A stretch of DNA of 24,399 bases from Pseudoflavonifractor sp964504285 (GTDB lineage Bacteria > Bacillota > Clostridia > Oscillospirales > Oscillospiraceae), in the NCBI GenBank assembly GCA_964504285.1, contig CAZDDZ010000029.1:1-24399 (forward strand), read 5' to 3'. Shown here piece by piece: positions 15,398-22,444 of this stretch (position 1 is the stretch's first letter; each line of letters starts with the position of its first letter). The notes below the pieces were generated by a model, which was not told where the DNA came from, did not search any database, and was given only the letters and a program-made list of their open reading frames with translations. The translations under genes were made by a program, and so were the position numbers.

Positions 15398-16753
15398 CTA
15401 TTTGCCCACACAAAACCGTTCAAAAATGCGGGCGGTCACATCCTCCCGAACCGTGCGGCCGGTAAGCTCGCCCAGCGCGGCAAGGGCGCGCTCCACGTCG
15501 GTGAGCACGGCGTCGGGGGTCATGCCTGCCTCCTGTCCCTGCCTAGCGGCCTGTACCCCTTCTAGCGCCCTCTGGGCGGCCTGAGCCTGGCGGAGGTTGG
15601 TGAGCACCTCACCCGTCTCCTCCTGCCCCCCCGTGGGAAAGATTTGAGCGATGGCGGCGGCCAGCTCCTCCAGCCCCGCCCCTGTTTGGGCACTGATTGC
15701 CACAGCCCCCTCCACACCCGCTCCGCAAGCCGGAAGGTCGGCCTTGGTACGCACGGAGAGAACATGAGCGGCCTTCTCCCGGGCCAGCGCCAGAATGGCG
15801 GCGTCCTCCCGGGTGTAGGGGGTGCTGCCGTCCCAGAGTACCAGGGCAAGCTGGGCCCCCTCCAGCGCGGCCCGGCTGCGCTCCACCCCCAGCCGCTCAA
15901 CCTGATCCTCGGTATCCCGCAGACCGGCAGTGTCAATGAGCCGCAGCAGTACATCCCCCAGCCGTGCCTTCTCCTCAATGGTGTCCCGGGTGGTGCCGGG
16001 AACATCGGTAACGATGGCCCGGTCGTAGCCCACCAACGCGTTCAGCAGCGAGGACTTGCCCGCATTGGGCCGACCAACAATGGCGCAGGGTATGCCCTTT
16101 ACCATATGGCAGCCCCGCTGGTAGCTATCCAAAAGGGTGCGGAGCTTTTCCTCCGCTGTATTCAGCGCCTGGGTAATGGTGGCCTCCCGGAATGGGTCGA
16201 TGTCCTCATCCGAGTAGTCCAGCACGGCGCAGAAGTGAGCCATCAGGTCGGTAAGCCCCTTGTAAATGTCCTCCACCCGCCTGCCCAGCGCACCTGCCAG
16301 CTGACCTGCCGCCATACACACCGCGGCAGGCGTCTCGGCATCAATCAGGTCGGCCACTGCCTCGGCCTGGGTCAGATCCAGTCTGCCGTTGAGAAAAGCC
16401 CGCTTGGTAAACTCCCCCGGCCCGGCCTGCCGTGCCCCGTGGGCAAAGAGAGCCTCCAGTCCCAGCGCCAGCACCGCCGGGGAGCCGTGGCACTGGATTT
16501 CCGCCGTGTCCTCCCCGGTGTAGCTGCCGGGGCCCCGTGAGAAGGTGGCCAGCGCCTGGTCAATGGGTCTGCCGTCCTTATCCCTTAGGGTTCCGTAAAT
16601 CAACCGATGCGGGCCGCTCTCCCCCACCGCTCGGCCGCTTTTGGGGGTAAAAACTGCGGCCAGGGCGGCAATTGCCCCCGGCCCCGACAGACGCAAAATC
16701 CCAATGGCACTCCTGGCCATGGGCGTACCGATGGCGGCAATGGTATCCGTCAT
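15398..16753 (-). CDS. mnmE: tRNA uridine-5-carboxymethylaminomethyl modification GTPase MnmE
   Basis: With MnmG, it modifies U34 of certain tRNAs. The 451 residues show the full architecture: N-terminal tetrahydrofolate-binding domain (MTDTIAAIGTPMARSAIGI start, GPGEFTKRAFLNGRLDL at about 111-127), helical domain, inserted G domain with P-loop GRPNAGKS (227-234), PGTTRDT (252-258) and DTAGLRD (274-280), and the C-terminal FCVGK with the catalytic Cys. The ATG at 16753 follows GAGGTG. mnmG, normally adjacent, is not in the window. In many Firmicutes mnmE lies near oriC, which gives some weight to the DnaA-box cluster upstream. Confidence 0.97.
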   Translation of the reverse strand: MTDTIAAIGTPMARSAIGILRLSGPGAIAALAAVFTPKSGRAVGESGPHRLIYGTLRDKDGRPIDQALATFSRGPGSYTGEDTAEIQCHGSPAVLALGLEALFAHGARQAGPGEFTKRAFLNGRLDLTQAEAVADLIDAETPAAVCMAAGQLAGALGRRVEDIYKGLTDLMAHFCAVLDYSDEDIDPFREATITQALNTAEEKLRTLLDSYQRGCHMVKGIPCAIVGRPNAGKSSLLNALVGYDRAIVTDVPGTTRDTIEEKARLGDVLLRLIDTAGLRDTEDQVERLGVERSRAALEGAQLALVLWDGSTPYTREDAAILALAREKAAHVLSVRTKADLPACGAGVEGAVAISAQTGAGLEELAAAIAQIFPTGGQEETGEVLTNLRQAQAAQRALEGVQAARQGQEAGMTPDAVLTDVERALAALGELTGRTVREDVTARIFERFCVGK

Positions 16754-17055
16754 TGTTTCACCTCGTTTTATTGTAATCGTGCCTTACAGGCAGCCCCGGT
16801 GCAAAGCTCCGACGGTTTCATCCGCGCTTTATCCTTCCGGTATGCTACTGGGTGTCGCTGTCATTATAAGTGCGTCTCCGCTTCCCTGCAATACATTTAT
16901 GCTCAAACTTTCTGCTTTTAAAGCCTGTTTCCTTTGTCGCACCCTCCAGCCCGTGTTTTTAAAACCTCGTTTATTTCTATTTTTGTCACTTTGCCCTTCC
17001 TCTTTTTCTTGACATAGTGTTATGTAAACGCTCCATGCATATTAGAGCGTTTTGA

Positions 17056-17099
17056 CTTTCCACATAGTTTGTGGATAACTATGTGGAGAATGTGGAAAA
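17056..17099. other. Cluster of DnaA-box-like 9-mers and an 11 bp palindrome
   Basis: Four sites within 44 bp: CTTTCCACA (17056-17064), TGTGGATAA (17070-17078, a perfect consensus box on the minus strand), TGTGGAGAA (17082-17090) and TGTGGAAAA (17091-17099). TCCACATAGTT (17059-17069) and AACTATGTGGA (17077-17087) form a palindrome centred on the consensus box. An AAACGCTC/GAGCGTTT hairpin (17026-17052) lies on the left; the sequence on the right to about 17160 is AT-rich. The 587 bp gap 16754-17340 holds no gene that I can support. Confidence 0.5.
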
Positions 17100-17210
17100 C
17101 CCATTCACAGCTTACTTTACAAATATTTTACAGGTAAACAGGATTGAATATTACTGTGCATACCCAGTGTAAAACCGCATTATCTGTCCCCACTGCCTTC
17201 GGGGGAATAA

Positions 17211-17241
17211 AAATGCCGTGGCGCAGTGCGCCACGGCATTT
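17211..17241. terminator. Hairpin terminator downstream of the FAD-dependent dehydrogenase
   Basis: A 13 bp perfect stem (17211-17223 with 17229-17241), 5 nt loop, with A/T-rich ends; on the minus strand it is followed by TTTTTATT. It is about 100 nt past the dehydrogenase stop. The intervening 17250-17340 also folds (GGGAAA at 17287-17292 with TTTCCC at 17301-17306, enclosed by ACCTGG/CCAGGT). Confidence 0.8.
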
Positions 17242-17340
17242 TGCCGAAATGGGTCGCCTGCGGGCGGGTTCCTGCATGCGAAACCTGGGAAACAAAACGC
17301 TTTCCCCTAACCAGTATCATCCAGGTGCGGATTGTAGTGG

Positions 17341-18735
17341 TCAGGCTAGCCGCTGGGAGATGACCTGCGCCACCTTCACACCCGAGGCACCTGCCTGGGC
17401 CAGGCCTCTTGTTACGCCCGCACCGTCACCGATGGCGAAGAAGCCGGGCATGGCGGTCTCCAGCTCACCGGAGAGGGACAGCCGGGAGGAGTAAAACTTG
17501 ACCTCCGCGCCGTAGAGCAGGGTGTCATAGTTGGCGGTACCGGGGGCCAGCTTGTCCAGCTGATAAATCATTTCAATAATGTCATCCAGCTGCCGCTTGG
17601 GGAGTGCCAGGGACAAATCGCCGGGAACAGCTGCGGTAAGGGTGGGACGGACAAAGGACTTCGACATACGGTGTTCGTTGGTACGAATGCCGCCCACCAG
17701 ATCGCCGAAGCGCTGTACCAGCACGCCCCCTGCCAGCATGTTGCTCAGGGCGGCAATGTGCTTGCCGTAGCGGTATGGCTCGTTAAAGGGGGCAGTAAAG
17801 CGGTTGCTCACCAGCAGGGCGAAGTTGGTATTCTCACTCTGGAGCCTGGGGTCTGCATAGGAGTGGCCGTTCACCGTGTTGATGCCCTCCACATTTTCGG
17901 CCACCACATGACCGTAGGGGTTCATGCAGAAGGTGCGCACACTGTCGCCGTACTGCTTGGTGCGGTAAACCAGCTTGGACTCGTATACCACATCGGTAAT
18001 ATGCTGGAACACCTTGGCGGGCAGCTCCACCCGCACGCCGATGTCCACCTGGTTATTGATTAGCTCAATGCCCAGACCCTTGCAGCAGTTAGAGAACCAC
18101 TCGGCCCCGGAGCGGCCGGGAGCGGCAATGAGCCACTTGCAGTCCACCGTTTCCCCTTTATCGGTATGCAGACGGTAGCCCTCTCCGCCCATGTTTTCAA
18201 TGGAGGTCACGGGGGTGTGGAAGCGGTACTCCACCCGCTGGCGGACAGTCTCGTAAATGCTCTGGAGGATTTTTAGGTTATTCTCGGTGCCCAGGTGCTT
18301 GCACCGGGCCTGGAGAAGGTGAAGGTCGTGCTCCAAGGCGCGCTTCTCGAGGGCGCGGGCAGCGGGTGTGTCGGTGGAATAAACTTCGTCCGTGGCGCCG
18401 TGCTTCATGTTAATGGTATCCACGTAGCTAATAAGCTCCATAACCTCGTCCTTGGGCATGAAGTCGGTAAGCCAGCCGCCAAATTCGGTGGTAAAGTTAT
18501 ATTTTCCGTCGGAGAAGGCCCCCGCGCCGCCGAAGCCGCACATGGTGTCGCACACCTTGCAGTTAATGCACTCCTTCACCTTGCCTGCCACAATAGGGCA
18601 GCTGCGGCTGTAAATATCGTCCCCCTGCTCCAGGGTGACCACCTTCAGCTCTGGGTTGCGAAGGGTCAACTCATAACCGGCAAAAATACCTGCGGTTCCG
18701 CAGCCGATAATGGCTACGTCGTAACGTGTGTTCAT
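17341..18735 (-). CDS. FAD-dependent dehydrogenase, COG2509-like
   Basis: 464 residues. The N-terminal Rossmann motif IIGCGTAGIFAG (GxGxxG at 11-16) binds FAD, followed by an acidic strand end (TLEQGDD). A Cys-rich stretch lies at 46-66: C46, then C56-x2-C59-x2-C62-x3-C66, leading into GFGGAGAFSDGKYNF, the hallmark of this uncharacterised dehydrogenase group. The C-terminal FAD segment is FFAIGDGAGVTRGLAQAGASG. The four closely spaced Cys could bind an iron-sulfur cluster, but that is inference. The ATG at 18735 follows AGGAGA. It appears monocistronic. Substrate and electron acceptor are unknown. Confidence 0.85.
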   Translation of the reverse strand: MNTRYDVAIIGCGTAGIFAGYELTLRNPELKVVTLEQGDDIYSRSCPIVAGKVKECINCKVCDTMCGFGGAGAFSDGKYNFTTEFGGWLTDFMPKDEVMELISYVDTINMKHGATDEVYSTDTPAARALEKRALEHDLHLLQARCKHLGTENNLKILQSIYETVRQRVEYRFHTPVTSIENMGGEGYRLHTDKGETVDCKWLIAAPGRSGAEWFSNCCKGLGIELINNQVDIGVRVELPAKVFQHITDVVYESKLVYRTKQYGDSVRTFCMNPYGHVVAENVEGINTVNGHSYADPRLQSENTNFALLVSNRFTAPFNEPYRYGKHIAALSNMLAGGVLVQRFGDLVGGIRTNEHRMSKSFVRPTLTAAVPGDLSLALPKRQLDDIIEMIYQLDKLAPGTANYDTLLYGAEVKFYSSRLSLSGELETAMPGFFAIGDGAGVTRGLAQAGASGVKVAQVISQRLA

Positions 18736-18865
18736 GAACCATTCTCCTACTTTTTAAACGTTTTCGGCCACATAAAGCCATATTAGATTATAACACAGAT
18801 TACGTGGAAAGCAAAGGGGGGATTTGCGGCAGGAGGGATGATTGCCTTGCTCTGTCCCTTGTCCC

Positions 18866-19030
18866 TAGATAGTGTTGACATGAGTTGAGATGGCCAGATT
18901 TTGAGCAGTATTTTTGCCTGACAAGGCAAAAATTTGCAGCACTCCTTGGTGGAATGCAAAAATTTTTAACGCAGGCAGGCGAAAAAACTGCTAAAAGGTG
19001 GCGGTCGATCGCTCGTGTTAACACCATCTA
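18866..19030. repeat. 165 bp foldback (MITE-like) element with 19 bp imperfect arms
   Basis: The ends begin TAGAT on the plus strand (18866) and TAGAT on the minus strand (19030). The 19 nt arms differ at three positions, two of them G-U compatible. A second complementary stretch continues inward (about 18889-18918 with about 18978-19006) and a TTTTTGCC/GGCAAAAA hairpin lies near 18911-18932. The terminal TAG on the right is the stop codon of the spoIID-like gene. The outer TA at each end would suit a TA target duplication. No transposase is present. Confidence 0.65.
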
Positions 19031-20044
19031 AGGCATTTGCTCCAGCGCGACCCCCGTATAGTACCACTTGATAATCTCCTCGTAGGTCTTGCCCTTCCCC
19101 GCCAGGGCATTGGCGCCGTATTGGCTCATGCCCACACCGTGGCCGTAGCCGGTGACCGTAAAGGTGACGTTTCCGTCTGCCGCTTTTACCGTAAAATTTG
19201 CCGAGCGCAAGCCGAACAGGTTGCGCACTGCCATGCCTGTCATTGTTACGCCGCCGATGTCCATTTTTTCCACACCGCCGGCGGAATTGTTTACCACGTT
19301 GGTAAACCAGCCCGCCGCCTCACCGTCCAGCTTTGCCGTTGGCTGCACAGAGAGAAAGATCGACTTAAATCCGTCGGTGGACAGGGTCATGGTGCTGTGG
19401 TAATTGGGCACCTCCTCCCCCTCGGGGCTTTCCACACCGGTGAGGTAGGGCACCGAATTGCCCCAGACCTCCACTGCGTCCACCGTCCGGCCCGAGGTAG
19501 AGGAAAAGAATACTGCCTGAATGGGCGCGCCGTTGTAGGTGGCAATCATGCCGTCGGTGCCCGCCACCGCCTGGGTAATTTTATCGGTGTACAGCGCCGC
19601 GTCATTGCCCCAGTTCTTGGCTGCGGCCTCGGGCTCGATATAGGCCTGACAGCAGGTGATATCGCTGCACATATTGGCCTCCGGGTGATTTTCCACCGTG
19701 CCCGCCATTTTGGCAACAGCATAGGTGCGCCCAGCCACCGCCTGGGCCTTAAGGGCCTCCAGCTGGAAGGAGGCGGGCATTTCGGCGGCCACCACCCGCC
19801 AGAGATAGGCGTCCATGGTCATCTCCTTCACGACCCCTTCGCCCAGCTTGACCTTGACCATAACGGTCTTATCCCGCGCCGCGGCCGGGGCGGGGGTGAC
19901 CACAGTATGGTCAATGGGCAGGGTGGCTGTGGGCGTGGGGGTTGGCTGTGCGGGCTGAAGGGGTTCCTCCCCCCGGAAGAACAAAAGGGGCATCAGAAAG
20001 AAAAGGAGCAGGAGCACCAGCGCCACACCCACCACTTGCTTCAT
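19028..20044 (-). CDS. spoIID: SpoIID/LytB-domain protein (membrane-anchored peptidoglycan lytic transglycosylase)
   Basis: SpoIID cleaves glycan strands during engulfment of the forespore; LytB-type relatives act on vegetative wall. 338 residues: a signal-anchor helix at about 4-23, a Pro/Thr-rich linker (about 27-55), then the SpoIID domain beginning VMVKVKLGEG and TMDAYLWRVVAAEMP, whose Glu88 aligns with the catalytic Glu of SpoIID. LKAQAVAGRTYA and the GYGHGVGMSQYGANALA end segment are diagnostic. I choose the ATG at 20044, preceded by AAGGGTG; an in-frame ATG 108 nt earlier has no ribosome-binding site and would add a charged stretch before the anchor. The stop codon coincides with the end of a foldback element. 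Confidence 0.88.
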   Translation of the reverse strand: MKQVVGVALVLLLLFFLMPLLFFRGEEPLQPAQPTPTPTATLPIDHTVVTPAPAAARDKTVMVKVKLGEGVVKEMTMDAYLWRVVAAEMPASFQLEALKAQAVAGRTYAVAKMAGTVENHPEANMCSDITCCQAYIEPEAAAKNWGNDAALYTDKITQAVAGTDGMIATYNGAPIQAVFFSSTSGRTVDAVEVWGNSVPYLTGVESPEGEEVPNYHSTMTLSTDGFKSIFLSVQPTAKLDGEAAGWFTNVVNNSAGGVEKMDIGGVTMTGMAVRNLFGLRSANFTVKAADGNVTFTVTGYGHGVGMSQYGANALAGKGKTYEEIIKWYYTGVALEQMP

Positions 20045-20100
20045 TCCTACACCCTTGTCCGATTTTCTTTTACTTTGCAAGGAATACACCTGCTTTCCCG

Positions 20101-20129
20101 TTGACGCTTCTTTGGAATGGTAGTATAAT
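20101..20129 (+). promoter_or_regulatory. SigA-type promoter of citrate synthase
   Basis: TTGACG (20101-20106), 17 nt spacer, perfect TATAAT (20124-20129). It lies in the upstream region of the divergent spoIID gene and gives a leader of about 33 nt. Confidence 0.85.
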
Positions 20130-20168
20130 TTCATCCAATACTTTAGCTCCATAAAGGGAGGCTTTCAT

Positions 20169-21533
20169 ATGTCCGCCGAACACGATACTTCCATGGGCTT
20201 TATTAAAAGTCTATGCGGTGAGTTTCAAAAGCATAACCAGATTGACCCGGCCTACTATGAAAAATGGGATGTAAAGCGGGGTCTGCGCAACGCCGACGGT
20301 ACCGGTGTTATGGCCGGTATTACCCAAATCGGCAACGTACTGGGCTACTACGTTCAGGATGGTGAACGCAACCCCATGGAGGGCAGGCTTATTTACCGGG
20401 GCATCGACGTGGCCGACCTGATTTCCGGCTTTACGGGAGAGGATCGCTTCGGCTTTGAGGAGACGGCCTACCTGCTTCTTTTCGGTGCGCTGCCCACCCG
20501 GGAGCAGCTGGAGATGTTTAAGGGGGCTCTTACCGCCCACCAGGATTTGCCCCACATGTTTACCGAGGATATGATCCTACGGGCGCCCAGCCCCGACGTA
20601 ATGAACAAGCTCTCCCGCTCGGTTCTTTCCCTCTACTCCTACGATGACGCTCCCGAGGATCGCTCCCTGGAGTGTGAGCTGGGAAAGGCCATTGCCCTGA
20701 TTGCGCGGGTGCCCCTCATTGTGGCACACGCCTTTTCCGCCAAGCGGCACTACTACGACAATGAGAGCCTGTACCTCCACCGTCCCCAGGCCGGGCTCTC
20801 CATGGCAGAGAATTTTCTCTGGTCGGTGCGGCACGATAACCAGTTCACTCAGGAGGAGGCCCGGCTGTTAGACCTCTGCCTGGTGCTCCACGCCGAGCAC
20901 GGCGGCGGCAACAACTCGGCCTTTGCCTGCCGGGTACTCTCCTCCTCCGGCACCGATATTTACTCGGCCATTTCGGCGGCGGTAGGTTCCCTAAAGGGTC
21001 CCCGCCACGGCGGCGCCAACAAAAAGGTGATGGAGATGTTCTCCTGCATTGAAAACGGCGTAACTGACTGGAAGGACGACGACGAGGTGCGGGACTACTT
21101 GGGCAAGCTTATTCGAAAGGAAGCCGGGGACGGCTCCGGTCTTATTTACGGCATGGGGCACGCCATTTATACCCTCTCCGACCCCCGGGCCGTGCTCCTA
21201 AAGAAATTTGCCAAGAGTCTGGCCGCCAAAAAGGGAATGCTGCCTCAGTTCGAGCTTTTGGAGTCGGTGGAGCGCCTTACTCCCCAAGTATTCCAAGCCA
21301 TCAAGGGAGACAGCAAGGTCATCTGTGCCAATGTTGATATGTATTCCGGACTTGTCTATCAAATGATGGGCATTCCGCAGGAACTTTATACACCGCTCTT
21401 TGCCATTGCCCGCATGGTAGGCTGGTGCGCCCACCGCATCGAGGAGGTCTATAACCCCGGTAACAAGATTATCCGCCCCGCCTACAAAGCGGTGGCACCC
21501 TCCCGCCCCTTTGTACCGCTGGAGGCACGGTAG
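20169..21533 (+). CDS. gltA: Citrate synthase
   Basis: Condenses oxaloacetate and acetyl-CoA to citrate. 454 residues, the long N-terminal form common in Clostridia. Active-site elements are LHAEHGGGNNSAF (His241/His244 region), GPRHGGAN (His280), GMGHAIY (His331), DPR (338-340) and the catalytic Asp390 in CANVDMYSG. The HGGGNN variant replaces the HEQN seen in E. coli and is usual in gut Clostridia. The ATG at 20169 follows GGGAGG by 7 nt, and a strong promoter lies upstream. No aconitase or isocitrate dehydrogenase gene is adjacent, so it is probably used for glutamate synthesis rather than a full cycle (inference). Confidence 0.95.
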   Translation: MSAEHDTSMGFIKSLCGEFQKHNQIDPAYYEKWDVKRGLRNADGTGVMAGITQIGNVLGYYVQDGERNPMEGRLIYRGIDVADLISGFTGEDRFGFEETAYLLLFGALPTREQLEMFKGALTAHQDLPHMFTEDMILRAPSPDVMNKLSRSVLSLYSYDDAPEDRSLECELGKAIALIARVPLIVAHAFSAKRHYYDNESLYLHRPQAGLSMAENFLWSVRHDNQFTQEEARLLDLCLVLHAEHGGGNNSAFACRVLSSSGTDIYSAISAAVGSLKGPRHGGANKKVMEMFSCIENGVTDWKDDDEVRDYLGKLIRKEAGDGSGLIYGMGHAIYTLSDPRAVLLKKFAKSLAAKKGMLPQFELLESVERLTPQVFQAIKGDSKVICANVDMYSGLVYQMMGIPQELYTPLFAIARMVGWCAHRIEEVYNPGNKIIRPAYKAVAPSRPFVPLEAR

Positions 21534-21557
21534 CGCAAAGCTTCCCCTTACGATAAA

Positions 21558-21603
21558 AACAGCCATCGGCGGCAGATGCACATATCTGCCGCCGATGGCT
21601 GTT
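21558..21603. terminator. Terminator between citrate synthase and the response regulator
   Basis: A 20 bp perfect stem (21558-21577 with 21584-21603), 6 nt loop. On the minus strand it is followed by a T-run (TTTTTATCG style), so it suits the response regulator transcript best; it also lies 24 nt after the citrate synthase stop. Confidence 0.9.
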
Positions 21604-21645
21604 CCTAGATGCAAATGAGAACTTCAACAGTTCCTATTCACATTA

Positions 21646-22326
21646 TTACTCCGTACAGAACATATAGCCGATCCGCTTAATGGTTTTAATGTACTTGGGC
21701 TCGCTGGGCTGCGTCTCCAATTTCTTGCGCAAATTGCCCACATGAACGGGAACAGTCCGTAAATCTCCGTAGCTGGGTCGCTGCCACACGGCGGTGTACA
21801 GCTCCTCCAGCTCCAAGAGCTTGCCGGGGTTTCGCATAAAGTAGCCCAGCATGGCGTATTCCGTGGGGGAGAGATAGACCCGCCGCCCCTCCACCGTAGC
21901 AGTATGATCCTCGCTGTTCAGCCGCAGAGGGCCCACCTGCAGAAAATCCTCATCGCCGGTATTTGCAGAGACCCGGCGGAGCACCGCCAGCATTTTAGCA
22001 ACCAGCACCGGACACTTGAAGGGCTTGACCAAATAGTCATCTCCTCCCAGCTCCAAAGCGCGGATAATGGTGTCGTCATCGTCCAGACTGCTGATGAAAA
22101 TAATAGGGCAGTACAGGGTCTCCCTCAGCTTTTGGCAAAGAGTCAGTCCGTCCATTCCGGGGAGGAGAATATCCAGCAAAATTAAGTCAACCCCCTGGGC
22201 CACCATTGCCATCGCCTGCTCTGCACCGGCAGCCCAGCGCAGAGAAAATCGGTCGTCTGACCCGATATAAAATTCAATGATTTCAGCCAGCACCTGATTG
22301 TCCTCAACCAGTAGTACCCGATACAT
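21646..22326 (-). CDS. OmpR/PhoB-type response regulator
   Basis: A 226-residue two-component regulator. The receiver domain (1-115) has the acidic pair E8-D9, phospho-acceptor Asp52 in LILLDILLPGMDG, Ser79 and Lys101 in VKPFK. The C-terminal winged helix contains LSPTEYAMLGYFMRNPGKLLE and VPVHVGNLRKKLE, then IKTIKRIGYMF, the standard OmpR/PhoB signature. I choose the ATG at 22326 because AGGAGG lies 7 nt upstream; the GTG six bases earlier would sit on top of that site. It is divergent from the histidine kinase, with a shared 118 bp gap carrying a palindrome, so the two are very likely partners. Confidence 0.93.
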   Translation of the reverse strand: MYRVLLVEDNQVLAEIIEFYIGSDDRFSLRWAAGAEQAMAMVAQGVDLILLDILLPGMDGLTLCQKLRETLYCPIIFISSLDDDDTIIRALELGGDDYLVKPFKCPVLVAKMLAVLRRVSANTGDEDFLQVGPLRLNSEDHTATVEGRRVYLSPTEYAMLGYFMRNPGKLLELEELYTAVWQRPSYGDLRTVPVHVGNLRKKLETQPSEPKYIKTIKRIGYMFCTE

Positions 22327-22349
22327 TTGCACCCCTCCTTCCGCAATGG

Positions 22350-22403
22350 TTGTCGCTTTTTTGTCATATGATATAATAACTGCGGAGCAGTTATTATATC
22401 ATA
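22350..22403 (+). promoter_or_regulatory. Promoter and 17 bp palindrome between the two-component genes
   Basis: TTGTCG (22350-22355) and TATAAT (22372-22377) with a 16 nt spacer form a plausible promoter for the kinase. The -10 lies inside a perfect 17 bp palindrome (22367-22383 with 22387-22403, 3 nt loop) whose inner part, TATAATAACTGC/GCAGTTATTATA, also ends the two repeats at 6101-6127 and 6322-6348. It could be an operator, a hairpin in the leader, or a copy of that repeat. Confidence 0.6.
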
Positions 22404-22444
22404 CTTTTTTCCTGCTATCGCCTATCATTTTAGGAGGCTCGCCG

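Noticed and set aside
17300..17340. Minus-strand text resembling the 3' half of a TPP (THI-box) riboswitch (CTGGATGATA then AGGGGAAAG)
   Set aside because: The CUGAGA and 5' half of the aptamer are absent, the stretch follows a stop codon and leads into a terminator, and no thiamine gene lies downstream. An Rfam TPP scan would settle it.
18800..19027. A 75-codon minus-strand ORF after the spoIID-like gene
   Set aside because: It is a translation of the foldback repeat, low-complexity and without a supported start.
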